Shown here: positions 17,163-26,926 of the stretch, one piece after another
Numbering within the stretch: position 1 is the first letter of the stretch
How the letters are laid out: each line of letters begins with the position of its first letter
From: Salinadaptatus halalkaliphilus
GTDB lineage: Archaea > Halobacteriota > Halobacteria > Halobacteriales > Natrialbaceae
Direction of reading: 5' to 3'
Assembly (NCBI RefSeq): GCF_006543045.1
Contig: NZ_RBZW01000022.1
Span: forward strand, 62,001-126,000
Length of the DNA: 64,000 nucleotides
Translations under genes and position numbers: made by a program
Notes under the pieces: model-generated
The model's input: only the letters and a program-made list of their open reading frames with translations
The model's database searches: none
Told to the model about the DNA's origin: nothing

Positions 17163-18560
17163 TCAATCTTCGTCCTCCGCCAGGCTTCCGCGCTCGTGCA
17201 TCATTGCCGTCCCGCGCTCGAGCCAGCCCTTCCGGAGGTAGACGGTGCCGACGACGACGTTGCGCCAGGCCCAGTCCGCGACGATGGCGACGTAGGCCGC
17301 GACGACACCGTACTCGAGGGAGACGCCGAGGACGTAGGTCGTGCCAAGCAGGAAGAAGACGGCACCTGTAACTTTCGCGACGAAGGGTGGGCGGGTCTCG
17401 CTGCCACCCCGGAGCGAGCCGGCGACGACGACGTACAGTGCGATGAGGAACGTCGAGATGGCGTAGGCCCGCGCGAAGCCGACGGCGTACTCGATCGTGG
17501 CCGGGTCGCGGGTAAATACCAGGACGACCCACTCTGCGGCGACGAAGATGACGATGCCGAGACCGCCGACGGAGAGGACCGCGAGCGCGGCCGAGGCGAG
17601 GCCGTTGAAGTAGGCCTTGCCGGGCTCGCCGCGGCCCAGCGCCTGGCCGGTGAGGACGTTCGCGGCGGTCCCGTACCCCCGCGCCAGCGGCGCGGAGAGT
17701 TGCTGGTAGACCCGCCGGCCGATGTGGTAGGCGGCGTTGACTTCCGTCCCGAACGCGAGCAAGATGGCGTTAAAGGGGAACTCGGCAACCAGTTCGACGA
17801 GCCCCTCGGCCACGCGTGGCGCGCTGATGACGACGAGTTGCTTCATGATGACCAGTTTCGTCGGTCGGACGAGCGATAGCTCGCTCCAGGGGCTCTGGAT
17901 AACCGCGGTGAACGTGACCGCAGCCAGCACGTCGCCGATCGCCGTCGCGAGTGCGATGCCGACGATCGTCAACTCCGGAAACGGGCCCAGTCCGAACGCC
18001 AGCGAGACGGTGAGGACGATGTTGATCGCGTTCGCGACTGCGTTGATGTACATCGGCGTCCGGGTGTCGCCCGTGCCCTGTATCGAGCGCGCGGCGATCA
18101 TCGTTACGTGAAACGCTGGCGCGGTGAGGAGAATAATCGCCAGATAGAGCCCGCCAAGACGCACCGTCTCGGCTTCCGCACCGAGAATCGCGATCGCCCA
18201 GACGCTCCCGACGAGGCCGAACAGCGCGAACGGAACCCCGGCGAGGACCCCCAGTAGCAGCGCCTGGCTCACCGCTTCGTTGCGATTTGCCTCCTGGCCG
18301 CTGCCCGTATCCTGGCTCGAGAGCGCGATCGCGCCGTCGCCGACCCCGAGACCGAGCCACAGCGGGAGTCGCCCGTAGATGTCCGCGAGGCCGACCGCGG
18401 CGACCGCGGCGGGCGAGAAAAAGCCCGCGACGATCAGGTCGGTCGTCCGCATCAGCGTCCGCAACACCTGTTCTGCCATCACCGGCCACGAGAGGTCGAA
18501 CACCTCCCGCCAAACCCGAAACACGCGGCTGCGAAGGGACGGATCGCCAGCAGTCTCCAC
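17163..18560 (-). CDS. MATE-family multidrug/Na+ or H+ antiporter
   Basis: A 465-residue protein with twelve predicted membrane helices in two homologous halves. MATE features seen are SWPVMAEQVLRTLMRTTDLIVAG in helix 1-2, RSIQGTGDTRTPMYINAVANAINIVL at the end of the first half and the parallel GSLRGGSETRPPFVAKVTGA in the second half. It exports cationic compounds using an ion gradient. It stands alone; the substrate cannot be inferred from neighbours. Confidence 0.92.
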   Translation of the reverse strand: METAGDPSLRSRVFRVWREVFDLSWPVMAEQVLRTLMRTTDLIVAGFFSPAAVAAVGLADIYGRLPLWLGLGVGDGAIALSSQDTGSGQEANRNEAVSQALLLGVLAGVPFALFGLVGSVWAIAILGAEAETVRLGGLYLAIILLTAPAFHVTMIAARSIQGTGDTRTPMYINAVANAINIVLTVSLAFGLGPFPELTIVGIALATAIGDVLAAVTFTAVIQSPWSELSLVRPTKLVIMKQLVVISAPRVAEGLVELVAEFPFNAILLAFGTEVNAAYHIGRRVYQQLSAPLARGYGTAANVLTGQALGRGEPGKAYFNGLASAALAVLSVGGLGIVIFVAAEWVVLVFTRDPATIEYAVGFARAYAISTFLIALYVVVAGSLRGGSETRPPFVAKVTGAVFFLLGTTYVLGVSLEYGVVAAYVAIVADWAWRNVVVGTVYLRKGWLERGTAMMHERGSLAEDED

Positions 18561-18688
18561 TACCTGTCCCTTGTGCTAACGGGCCCTTGTAGTTTCAGAT
18601 ACCGGTGGCATCGACGCCACCGTACAGCGAGGCGTTCGTCCAGTTCCGGTTGGGTGAAATTCTTAGTCACGGGAATCGATGTCGGCCC

Positions 18689-19660
18689 ATGAACGTGCTC
18701 GTCGTCGGCGGTGGCGGTACTATCGGTATCACTACTGCGTACACGCTCGCCGTCGATCGGCCCGGCCTCGACATCACGCTCGCCGACCCTCGTACCGAGG
18801 TGACAGACGCCCACGCAACCGATCTGCGTCATTCACAGTGTCACGCCTCACACGCCATCGGTCGGCCGGCGTTCGAGGACCGACCGGGAACGATCTCGAC
18901 CGTCGATCCGACCGACGAGCCCGGTCAGGCCGCCCTCGAGGCGGCCGACGCCGTCGTCGTCACCGCCAGTGAACCGCGCTCGATGGACAACCTGAAACGC
19001 GGCGGCCGACTCGCGGTGCTCGAGCGCAACCTCGAGATTGCCGCCGACCTCGGCGAGTGGTTCGGGGCGAGCGGGCCGACGCCGACGGTCGTCGTCGCGA
19101 ATCCGTCCGATCGGGTGACACACCGGTTGTGGGAGGCAAGTGGCTGGCCGCGCTCGTCGTTTGTGGGCTACTCGCTCTCGGAGACGGCCCGTCTCGCCGA
19201 CGAACTCGCCAGGCGTACCGACGCCGCGCCCGACGAGATCTATTGTCCGATTCTGGGCGAACACGGCGAGCACATGGTGCCCGTATTCTCGAGGGCGACC
19301 GCCGCCGGCGAGGCGCTCTCGTTCTCGAGTGGCGAACGTCAGGCGATCCTCGACTACGTTCGCCAGGTCCCCTACGACGTGATCGACAAGCGCGGCGCCG
19401 ACGACTCTTCGCGATGGGTGACCGGCCGCGGCGCAGCCCTGCTTGTCTCCAGACTGCTCGCGGGCGGCACCGACCGGAACGATCCCGTCTGTCTCGCGAC
19501 CCCGCTCGACGGCGAGTACGGCCTCGAGGACGTCACGCTAAGCGTGCCGGTCGTGCTAGATAGCGACGGCGTGGCCGAAATTCTCGAGTGGGAACTCACC
19601 GACGAAGAGCGACGCGGCCTCGAGGACGCGGCCGACGCGATTCGGTCGTCCCTTGGATAG
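18689..19660 (+). CDS. malate/lactate dehydrogenase family protein
   Basis: A 323-residue enzyme. Start chosen at ATG 18689 because it places the Rossmann GGGGTIG motif at residues 7-13; an upstream extension to 18605 lacks protein character. The family motifs are weak but in place: DAVVVTASEPR, VVANPSDRVTH, and GEHGEHMVPVFSR with the catalytic His. The loop after strand 4 (ASEPRSMDNLKRGGRLAVLERN) is unusual for a canonical malate dehydrogenase, so this is likely the divergent second paralogue found in many haloarchaea rather than the TCA enzyme. Confidence 0.85.
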   Translation: MNVLVVGGGGTIGITTAYTLAVDRPGLDITLADPRTEVTDAHATDLRHSQCHASHAIGRPAFEDRPGTISTVDPTDEPGQAALEAADAVVVTASEPRSMDNLKRGGRLAVLERNLEIAADLGEWFGASGPTPTVVVANPSDRVTHRLWEASGWPRSSFVGYSLSETARLADELARRTDAAPDEIYCPILGEHGEHMVPVFSRATAAGEALSFSSGERQAILDYVRQVPYDVIDKRGADDSSRWVTGRGAALLVSRLLAGGTDRNDPVCLATPLDGEYGLEDVTLSVPVVLDSDGVAEILEWELTDEERRGLEDAADAIRSSLG

Positions 19661-19676
19661 CGATCGAGTTGGGTCG

Positions 19677-20258
19677 TTACGGTAGGTCGCGCTGGCGCCC
19701 CTTCGGCACCATCGAGCGCAGCTCCCCGTGGACGTAGAGGCCGACGCCCATGGGCGCTACGTCGCTCCCGATCTCGTGGGTCGCGATCAGATACCCCCAG
19801 TCACCGTCCCAGCGGTCGATCTCTTGATCCTCGCCGGCGACGAACCGCCGAGCCTCGGGCCCCTCGAGTTCGATTACGCAGTCGCTGGCGTGGGTGCCAA
19901 ACCGCTGGACGAAGTCGGTGGTCGGCTTCCAGTGTTCCTGGCGAGTCCGCAGACAGGTCATGCCGATCGCTTCGATCGCGAGCGGGGTCGGGGCCTCGCC
20001 CGCGTAGATCCAGATCTTGCCAGCGCCTTTCTCCCAGAAGGTATGGTCGTCGAACGTTTCGGGCGGGATGTCGAACCGATCCGCGAAGTACTCGAGGACT
20101 TCCTCGCGGCTGACTCGGCCCTCGACGGTTCGCTCGGCCGGCGTTTCGGGGAGCCGGTCGAATCGCTGGCCATCGTTTTGCTCGAGTCCGTCGCTGTCCC
20201 CAGCGATGTCTGTCTCGCCGATCTCCGCGATGTCGTCGCCATCCGGGCCGTCGCCCAT
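19677..20258 (-). CDS. PUA-like partner of RNA methyltransferase (DUF7122-like)
   Basis: A 193-residue acidic protein. Residues 40-190 include REEVLEYFADRFDIPPETFDDHTFWEKGAGKIW and EAIGMTCLRTRQEHWKPTT then FVQRFG, resembling the RNA-binding C-terminal region that in bacterial RsmF-type enzymes is fused to the methyltransferase. The start codon overlaps the stop of the upstream methyltransferase by one base, implying coupled translation and a stable complex. The DUF name is from memory; the split-subunit idea is inferred from sequence style and context. Confidence 0.75.
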   Translation of the reverse strand: MGDGPDGDDIAEIGETDIAGDSDGLEQNDGQRFDRLPETPAERTVEGRVSREEVLEYFADRFDIPPETFDDHTFWEKGAGKIWIYAGEAPTPLAIEAIGMTCLRTRQEHWKPTTDFVQRFGTHASDCVIELEGPEARRFVAGEDQEIDRWDGDWGYLIATHEIGSDVAPMGVGLYVHGELRSMVPKGRQRDLP

Positions 20259-21166
20259 CAGGCGGTCACCTCCAGTTTCGCGACGAAGAAGCCGCCGGTG
20301 TCGTTGTGGTGGGGATAGATTCTGGCCGCACGCTCGAGTGTGGAATCGAACGTCTCGTCCTCCCAGGCGGTCAGTCCGGGGGCGTACTTGAGGTCGAGGT
20401 CGAAGTCAACGACGCGACAGGGCTCGTTTTCTATGGCGTGCTGGACGACGGCTTCGTTTTCCTCGGGCGCGAAGGTACACGTCGAGTAGACGACCGTGCC
20501 CCCTTCGCGGGTGGTCTGAATCGCGCGGCGGAGAATCCCCTTCTGGATGCCCGAGACCGACGCGATGTGATCCGGCGACCAGTCCTCGAGGGCGTCGGGA
20601 TTCTTCCGGATCGTTCCCTCGCAGGAACAGGGTGCGTCCACGAGCGCGCGATCGAACTCGTCGAACGAGAACGGTTTCATCGAGTAGTTTCGCGCGTCGT
20701 GGTTGGTGACGGCCAGGCTCGTCGCGCCGAGGCGCTCGGCGTTGAACCGCAACGCAGAGAGCCGACCGAGGTTGCTGTCGTTGGCGACGACGGTGCCACG
20801 GTCGTCCATCCGGGCGGCGATCTGGGTAGCCTTCCCGCCGGGCGCCCCACAGCAGTCCCAGACGCGCTCGCCCGGTTGTGGGTCGAGGACGACCGGCGGC
20901 ACCGCCGAAACCTCCTCCTGGCCGTGGGTGACGCCGTGAAACGACGTCCACGTCGAGCCCGGCGACGCCGTCTCGAGGCGGAGCACGCGTGGGTTCCACT
21001 CGGCCTGCTCGTAGGCGACGTCGTCGGCCTCGAGCATCGCGAGCGCCCGCTCGGTCGAGGCCGTGATCGTATTGATCCGGACGGCGCTCGGAAGCGGCCG
21101 CTCGCAGGCCCCAAGAAAGGCCTTGAAGTCGTCGATAATCGGTCGATACCGCTCGAGTGGCTCCAT
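20258..21166 (-). CDS. RsmB/NOP2/Sun-family RNA m5C methyltransferase
   Basis: A 302-residue SAM-dependent enzyme. SAM-binding motif I is DCCGAPGGKATQIA. The two catalytic cysteines are in DAPCSCEGTIRKNP (motif IV) and VYSTCTFAPEENE (motif VI). The product is 5-methylcytosine in tRNA or rRNA. It lacks an obvious RNA-binding appendage beyond the N-terminal segment, which the overlapping downstream gene may supply. Confidence 0.92.
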   Translation of the reverse strand: MEPLERYRPIIDDFKAFLGACERPLPSAVRINTITASTERALAMLEADDVAYEQAEWNPRVLRLETASPGSTWTSFHGVTHGQEEVSAVPPVVLDPQPGERVWDCCGAPGGKATQIAARMDDRGTVVANDSNLGRLSALRFNAERLGATSLAVTNHDARNYSMKPFSFDEFDRALVDAPCSCEGTIRKNPDALEDWSPDHIASVSGIQKGILRRAIQTTREGGTVVYSTCTFAPEENEAVVQHAIENEPCRVVDFDLDLKYAPGLTAWEDETFDSTLERAARIYPHHNDTGGFFVAKLEVTA

Positions 21167-21313
21167 TAGTCGTCCTCTCGAGCGCCCGTCGTTTGTGGGT
21201 TTCGAACTCCGGGACGATCTCAGGCGCCGACCGACCCTTGCGAACGGCCTCGGCGGTCGCCGAGCGTGGCCGTCGCCGTCGCGTTTATACTGTCAGCAGT
21301 GCACGTTGTAGGT

Positions 21314-22057
21314 ATGTCAGAGATGTGCATTCAGGCGCCGGAAGTCGATCTCGAATCGCCAACGCTCGTCGAAGGCTTCCCCGGCGTCGGACTCGTCGGG
21401 AAAATCGCGACCGACCATCTCGTCAACCAACTCGAGATGCGCTACTACGCGAGCGTCCACTGCGAGGGACTGCCACGGATCGGCGTCTACCGCGGCGGCG
21501 ACCGAACCGCCCGCCCACCGGTCAGAATCTACGTCAGTGAGGACCACGATCTCTTCGCGCTCCAGAGCGACGCACCGATCAGTTCCTCGGCCATCGAGAG
21601 CGTCGCCGACTGCGTCACGAGTTGGATCGTCGACCAAGACGCGACGCCGGTCTACCTCAGCGGTCTCCCCGCCGAACGCGACGAGAGCCGCCCGGAACTC
21701 TACGGTATCGCGACCGGCGACGCCGGCCGGACGCTCGAGCGCGAGGACGTTCCCGTTCCGCCGGAGGACGGCGTCGTCACCGGACCGACGGGTGCGTTGA
21801 TCAACCGGGCCGCACAACTCGGCGATGACAGTCTGGGGATCGTCGTCGAATGTAGCCCGCAGTTTCCCGACCCCGAAGCCGCGAGCGTCCTGCTCGAGGA
21901 CGGTATCGCTCCGATCGCCGATGTCTCGGTCGACATCCAGGACCTGGTCGACCGGGCCGAAGAAATTCGCCAGCAACGCGAACAACTCGCCCAACAGATG
22001 CAAGCGATCGGCCAGGACGAGAGTACGCAGGCACAGCCGCTTCGGATGTATCAGTAG
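21314..22057 (+). CDS. PAC2-family proteasome assembly chaperone homologue
   Basis: A 247-residue protein with VEGFPGVGLVGKIATDHLV near residue 17, typical of the PAC2/PbaB family. The family is related to proteasome assembly chaperones and ATP-grasp partners. The C-terminal ~40 residues form a charged coiled coil (LVDRAEEIRQQREQLAQQMQ). Start at ATG 21314 is chosen because the preceding in-frame residues are hydrophobic leader-like and not conserved in style. It may help proteasome core assembly or act as an unfolded-protein adaptor. Confidence 0.85.
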   Translation: MSEMCIQAPEVDLESPTLVEGFPGVGLVGKIATDHLVNQLEMRYYASVHCEGLPRIGVYRGGDRTARPPVRIYVSEDHDLFALQSDAPISSSAIESVADCVTSWIVDQDATPVYLSGLPAERDESRPELYGIATGDAGRTLEREDVPVPPEDGVVTGPTGALINRAAQLGDDSLGIVVECSPQFPDPEAASVLLEDGIAPIADVSVDIQDLVDRAEEIRQQREQLAQQMQAIGQDESTQAQPLRMYQ

Positions 22058-22172
22058 CAACCGTCGCCCTATCACGCATCGGGAGCGGCTGCCGACATCC
22101 GTTTCGTCCTCGTATTGCGGACAAAACACTTTCACCGTATTTTTTGTTCTCCGAACTGTTCGGGTGAGCACA

Positions 22173-23549
22173 ATGAGCAGCGGTACGCAATCGTACGATA
22201 TGGTCGTCGTCGGCGCCGGGACCGCCGGCTGTTTCGCGGCGGCAACTGCCGCCCGGCGCGGTCTCGAGGTCGTCCTCGTCGAACGCAAGCCCGAAGACGA
22301 GGCAGGATTCATCGCCTGCGGCGACGGGATCAAGGGCAAGAGCACGTTTCCCGACGTGGTCGATCGCGACCGGCTGCGCGCAGAATCGTTCACTAACGAG
22401 CACATCGAACGGGGGCTCTTCGAGAACCCCCAGACCGGCGAGACGCTCGAGATTCCCTTCGACCAGACGGGCGCAGTCGTCGACCGCTACCGATACGGGC
22501 AGGTGCTCGTCGAGGAGACCGAAAGAGCCGGCGCGGAGATCCACTACGACACGGTCGTCAACGATGTCGTCCAGCCCAACCGTACCGTCGAGGGCGTTCG
22601 AGCTGTCAGCGACGGCGAGGCGATCGAATACGAGGCAGACGTCGTCGTCGACGCCGCCGGTGCGCTCTCCGTGCTCCAGGATATGGCCGATCTCTCGGAC
22701 TCGACGTTCGATACCAACGTCGACTACTCGCAGTTCTGTTCGGCCTACCGAGAGGTCCTCGAGGTGTCCGAGCCCGTCGAGTGGGACGACGCGCTGGTGT
22801 TCAAGCCGACCGACGAGTTGGGCTACCTGTGGTACTTCCCGCGGTCGTCGACGGAGATCAACGTCGGCCTCGGCTTTCAGATGACCCAGGAGCCGATCGA
22901 ACTCGTCGACGTGCTCAAAGACGACGTTGCGAACCGATCCGAGTTCGCCGACGCGACGGTCAAGAACAAACTCGGCGCCGCGTTACCGACCAGACGGCCC
23001 TACGACTCGGCCGTCCACCCCGGATACGTCGCCGTCGGCGACGCCGCCGCCCACGTCAACCCCTGTACCGGCGGCGGCATTCCGGGCGCGGCGAAGGCCG
23101 GCCACTGGGCCGCCGACGTTGCCGCCGACGCCATCGAAGACGGCGATGTCAGCGAGTCCACACTGTGGGAGTACAACCGTCGCGTCCAGACCGACTTCGG
23201 CAAACGCTTCGCCGCGATGGACTGTTACAACATCTTCGGCACCGCCCACGAGCTGGACGAACTCGTCTCGCTCGTCACGGCTATTCCCGGCCAGCAACTC
23301 GTCGACGCCATCGGCAAACGCGGGACCGCCGATATGGGTCTCGCGCTCAAACTCAAGACGCTGTGGAAGTCGGTCGGCCACTGGGATACCCTCTACGATC
23401 TGTACAAGGTTCAAACGGCTGCCGACTCGCTCAAAGACGTCTACGACAGCTACCCCGACGACCCGAGCCACTACGACGCCTGGCAAGCAGAACGCGACGG
23501 GGTGTTAGACCGGGTGTACGACATCGCCGGTGCGGAACCGAAGTACTGA
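22173..23549 (+). CDS. geranylgeranyl reductase family FAD protein
   Basis: A 458-residue flavoprotein read from ATG 22173, with GGTGA 7 bases upstream as ribosome site. The dinucleotide motif VVVGAGTAGCFAAATAARRG is at the N-terminus and the second FAD motif GYVAVGDAAAHVNPCTGGGIPGA near residue 285. These enzymes saturate the isoprenoid chains of archaeal ether lipids or quinones. Several paralogues usually exist in haloarchaea, so the exact substrate is unknown. A menaquinone side-chain role is possible but unsupported by position. Confidence 0.88.
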   Translation: MSSGTQSYDMVVVGAGTAGCFAAATAARRGLEVVLVERKPEDEAGFIACGDGIKGKSTFPDVVDRDRLRAESFTNEHIERGLFENPQTGETLEIPFDQTGAVVDRYRYGQVLVEETERAGAEIHYDTVVNDVVQPNRTVEGVRAVSDGEAIEYEADVVVDAAGALSVLQDMADLSDSTFDTNVDYSQFCSAYREVLEVSEPVEWDDALVFKPTDELGYLWYFPRSSTEINVGLGFQMTQEPIELVDVLKDDVANRSEFADATVKNKLGAALPTRRPYDSAVHPGYVAVGDAAAHVNPCTGGGIPGAAKAGHWAADVAADAIEDGDVSESTLWEYNRRVQTDFGKRFAAMDCYNIFGTAHELDELVSLVTAIPGQQLVDAIGKRGTADMGLALKLKTLWKSVGHWDTLYDLYKVQTAADSLKDVYDSYPDDPSHYDAWQAERDGVLDRVYDIAGAEPKY

Positions 23550-23634
23550 CCGCCACCAGCGTTCGACAGCTTGGGATCCCCGAGACCGGTGCTTCGATGC
23601 TAACATATAACAAATTTCGTCTCGACCTACCGGT

Positions 23635-25071
23635 ATGGCTGGCGACCGAGGACTCACGCGACTCACCGCGACCGAACTCGCATCCCGAATTCGAGACGGC
23701 GAGATAACGGCAACCGACGCCGTCGACGCCCACCTCGAGCGCATCGACGCCCGTGACGGGGAGATCAACGCGTTCGTCACTGTCTGTGCCGATCGGGCTC
23801 GCGAGGCTGCCGAGGCGGCCGACCGCGCGCTCGAGGCCGGCGAAGACGTGGGGCCGCTCCACGGGGTGCCGCTGGCACTGAAAGACCTCGGCGGGCTGAA
23901 AGACGGTACCCGCCACACCTTCGGGTCGGCGCTCTTTGCGGACAACGTCGCCGAGCGAACGGCGCTGTTCGTCGAGCGACTCGAGGCCGCCGGCGCGATC
24001 GTCATCGGCAAGACGAACACGCCGGCGTTCGGCCACAAGGGAACGACCGACAACGCGGTCGTCGGCCCGACGGCCTCACCGATCGACACCGACCTGAACG
24101 CCGGCGGCTCCTCGGGCGGCTCGGCCGCGGCACTCGCAGCCGGCATGACGCCCCTCGCGACGGGCAGTGACGCCGGCGGCTCGCTTCGCATTCCGGCAGC
24201 CGCTTGTGGCATCTACGCGCTCAAACCGACGTTCGGGCTCGTTCCGGACGACGGCCGACCGAGCGCGTTCGGCCGGTCGACCCACCACGTCACGAAAGGT
24301 CCCATGGCTCGCAGCGTCGCAGACGCCGCGTTCGGACTCTCTGTCATGGCCGGTCCCGACCCCAGCGATCCCCGCAGCGTCCCCGTCGACGTCGACCCGC
24401 TCGAGGCGGTCGACCGCTCGATCGACGACTACCGGATCGGCTACAGTCCCGACCTCGATGTCTTCTCGATTACCGATGCGGTCGAGGACATCGTCGACGA
24501 CGCCGTCACCGCCTTCGCGGATGCGGGCGCGACTGTCGAGGAAATCTCGATCGATCACGGCTACTCGATGGCCGACCTCGAGGCGGCCGTCATGCCCACC
24601 TATACGACGTCGATCCTCGAGACGGCGACGCTGCTCGAGGCCGAGCACGGGATCGATCTCCGGGACCACGAGGAGGAGGTCGACAACAGTTTGCTCGCGA
24701 TGATCGAGGCCGGCGAGCGTTACGGGCCGGCGGATATCGCACGCAGTGGCGTCGTTCGAACGGGCTTTTTCGACGCGATCCAGGACCGGCTCGCCGAGTA
24801 CGACCTGCTCGTCACGCCGACGCTATCTCGCGCCGATATGGGCCTACACGACGAGCCGGGCTCGGAGGGCTGGAACTGGACGCTAACCTGGCCGTTCAAC
24901 TGGACCGGCCACCCCGTCGGCGCCGCGCCGGTCGGCCTCACCGACCGCGGCCATCCCGTCGGTATCCAGCTCGTCGGCAGCCGGTTCGAGGACGACGTGG
25001 TGCTCGCTGCCAGTGGAGCCCTCGAGCGCGAACGGCCCTGGGACCATCTCTACGAGGACGCCGACGAGTAA
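23635..25071 (+). CDS. amidase signature enzyme
   Basis: A 478-residue protein of the GatA/amidase family. The Ser-cisSer-Lys triad is visible: Lys in PLALKDLGGLKDGT, cis-Ser and Ser in NAGGSSGGSAAALAAGM and SDAGGSLRIPAAACG. The N-terminal part (LTATELASRIRDGEITATDAVDAHL) is standard. It hydrolyses carboxamides; the substrate is unknown. It is not the glutamyl-tRNA subunit, which is encoded separately at 44347. A TATA-like ACATATAAC lies about 30 bp before the start. Confidence 0.9.
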   Translation: MAGDRGLTRLTATELASRIRDGEITATDAVDAHLERIDARDGEINAFVTVCADRAREAAEAADRALEAGEDVGPLHGVPLALKDLGGLKDGTRHTFGSALFADNVAERTALFVERLEAAGAIVIGKTNTPAFGHKGTTDNAVVGPTASPIDTDLNAGGSSGGSAAALAAGMTPLATGSDAGGSLRIPAAACGIYALKPTFGLVPDDGRPSAFGRSTHHVTKGPMARSVADAAFGLSVMAGPDPSDPRSVPVDVDPLEAVDRSIDDYRIGYSPDLDVFSITDAVEDIVDDAVTAFADAGATVEEISIDHGYSMADLEAAVMPTYTTSILETATLLEAEHGIDLRDHEEEVDNSLLAMIEAGERYGPADIARSGVVRTGFFDAIQDRLAEYDLLVTPTLSRADMGLHDEPGSEGWNWTLTWPFNWTGHPVGAAPVGLTDRGHPVGIQLVGSRFEDDVVLAASGALERERPWDHLYEDADE

Positions 25072-25160
25072 CGGGACGCCGCCGGTTGTGACAATCGATA
25101 CGCAGGAACGACATCGCCGCAACCAAAACCCACTTTCGCCCGCTGGCCGACGTGGTACGT

Positions 25161-26006
25161 ATGAGTAGTGACGATATCGACGCGTTCACGCCGGACAGCT
25201 GTCCGACCACCAGCGGCATGCCGATGCTCGGCCTCGGCACGTGGCAAAATACCGACGCCCAGCAGTGTGCCGAAAGCATCCAAACGGCCCTCGAGTCGGG
25301 CTACCGTCACATCGACACCGCACAGGCCTACGAGAACGAGTCCGCTGTCGGGGAGGGAATCGCACGGGCCGCCGTCGACCGCGAGGAGGTCTTCCTCGCG
25401 ACGAAGGTCTGGATCTCGAATCTCGCCCACGGAGATGTCCTCGAGACGGCCAAAGCGAGCCTCGATCGACTCGGCGTCGACTACGTCGACCTACTCTACG
25501 TCCACTGGCCGGCGCGGAGCTACGATCCCGACCCAACGCTGTCTGCGTTCTCGACGCTCTACGAGGAGGGGCTGATCCGCAACGTCGGTGTCAGCAACTT
25601 CCTTCCCGAACAGCTCGAGACCGCACTCGAGGTCTGTGACGCGCCGATCCTGGCGAACCAGGTCGAGCTCCATCCGCTGCTTCCCCAGTCCGACATTCGG
25701 ACAGCTTGTGAGGAGCACGATGTCGAAGTCGTCGCCTACTCGCCGCTGGCTCGCGGGGACGTCTTCGAACAGCCCGAGATCCAGGCTATCGCGGAGAAAC
25801 ACGGCGTCAGCGAGGCACAAGTCAGCCTGGCTTGGCTCCGCGAGAAGGGGATCACTGCGATTCCGAAAGCGACGGGTTCCGATCACATCCGCGATAATTG
25901 GCGTTCGCTCGCGCTCGACCTCGAGACTGCAGACATCGATCGGATCGATGGGATCGACGAACGTACGCGCGTCGTCGACCCCGATTTCGGCCCCTGGAAC
26001 CGGTAG
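25161..26006 (+). CDS. aldo/keto reductase
   Basis: A 281-residue NADPH-dependent TIM-barrel reductase starting at ATG 25161 (a GTG three codons earlier is less likely). Motifs: GLGTWQ, GYRHIDTAQAYENE with the catalytic Asp and Tyr, FLATKVW with Lys, LLYVHWP with His, NVGVSNF and IPKATGSDHIRDN near the C-terminus for cofactor binding. It reduces sugar or keto aldehydes. It has its own short promoter region. Confidence 0.92.
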   Translation: MSSDDIDAFTPDSCPTTSGMPMLGLGTWQNTDAQQCAESIQTALESGYRHIDTAQAYENESAVGEGIARAAVDREEVFLATKVWISNLAHGDVLETAKASLDRLGVDYVDLLYVHWPARSYDPDPTLSAFSTLYEEGLIRNVGVSNFLPEQLETALEVCDAPILANQVELHPLLPQSDIRTACEEHDVEVVAYSPLARGDVFEQPEIQAIAEKHGVSEAQVSLAWLREKGITAIPKATGSDHIRDNWRSLALDLETADIDRIDGIDERTRVVDPDFGPWNR

Positions 26007-26073
26007 CGAGAGACATGTTTCCAGAGCGGAAAGAGAAGGAAAGTTTACGGTACGCCGGCTTTTTGGCTCGCGT

Positions 26074-26826
26074 ATGTCAACCCACTCGCGAAGCGGTGGC
26101 GGTGGTGGGGTTGTCGGTGCGATACGGACCGACTTAGCGCGGTTACACGGTGCCTGGATGGAGCTCGTCTTTCCACGCCAGCGTGGCCGCGGCCACTCCG
26201 TGATGGGCAAATGGGAGCCCGAAACGCTGCCACAGAAGATCGGCTATCACGGCTGGAGTACGCTCGGAACCCTCGGCCTCCTCGTCCTCTATCCGCTTAC
26301 CGTCCTCGGGTTCGCTATTCGATACTACGCAGGAAAGCTCGACTCGACGCGAACAAGACTCGGCATCGTCGGCGTCACGGCGATCGCGATCTTCGCCTGG
26401 GGGACGTTGACCGTCGTCGCACACATTCAGTTGCCGTTCGATCGGTTTCTCGCCGTCGCAGCGGCGAGTCTCGTCGCCGTCATCTCGACGGCACTTGCGG
26501 CGACCGCCGCGAAGTTCGGCGGTCGGCTCACGACGGTATTGTTTGCCTACCCCTTCGCGATGACCGCGATCTTCCTCCCCCCGGTCGTCGCTGCACTCGT
26601 CACACCGTCGCTCGAGCCCTACGTATTGGATCCGAGCTACGAACTCGCGATCTGGATCCTCGATACGCTACTGGTCGTCGGCGGTGTCAACGAGTGGCTT
26701 CGGGCGAACTACGAACTCGCCGGGGCGGCCTACGCTGCTATGTGGGTCGGCATCTCGTTCCCGCTTGGCTGGTTCCTCGGGAGTCTCGTGGCGCTGGCGA
26801 ACCTGGTTCGCCCGTCCGAGGAGTAA
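26074..26826 (+). CDS. polytopic membrane protein of unknown function
   Basis: A 250-residue protein from ATG 26074. After about 75 soluble residues (a Gly-rich stretch, then ELVFPRQRGRGHSVMGKWEPETLPQKIGYHGWST) come six hydrophobic segments between about 68 and 245. A TATA-like AAGTTTACG lies about 30 bp upstream. The long in-frame region to the left is the shadow of the aldo/keto reductase. I see no transporter or enzyme motif. Confidence 0.7.
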   Translation: MSTHSRSGGGGGVVGAIRTDLARLHGAWMELVFPRQRGRGHSVMGKWEPETLPQKIGYHGWSTLGTLGLLVLYPLTVLGFAIRYYAGKLDSTRTRLGIVGVTAIAIFAWGTLTVVAHIQLPFDRFLAVAAASLVAVISTALAATAAKFGGRLTTVLFAYPFAMTAIFLPPVVAALVTPSLEPYVLDPSYELAIWILDTLLVVGGVNEWLRANYELAGAAYAAMWVGISFPLGWFLGSLVALANLVRPSEE

Positions 26827-26926
26827 GCCACCAGTTGGTGGCTCGGTTTCGAGCCACGGAGACAACAGTTCTGAACGAATGCACAGTTCCACCGACCATT
26901 AGGTCATCGAACCCCTACACGTCGGT

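Noticed and set aside
18605-18688. 28-residue extension of the malate dehydrogenase-like protein
   Set aside because: It lies over the promoter region and precedes the Rossmann motif with unrelated sequence; ATG 18689 places the motif normally.
23635-25071. Amidase considered as a second GatA
   Set aside because: It has the family triad but a different N-terminus and substrate loop, and gatC-gatA is clearly encoded at 44 kb.
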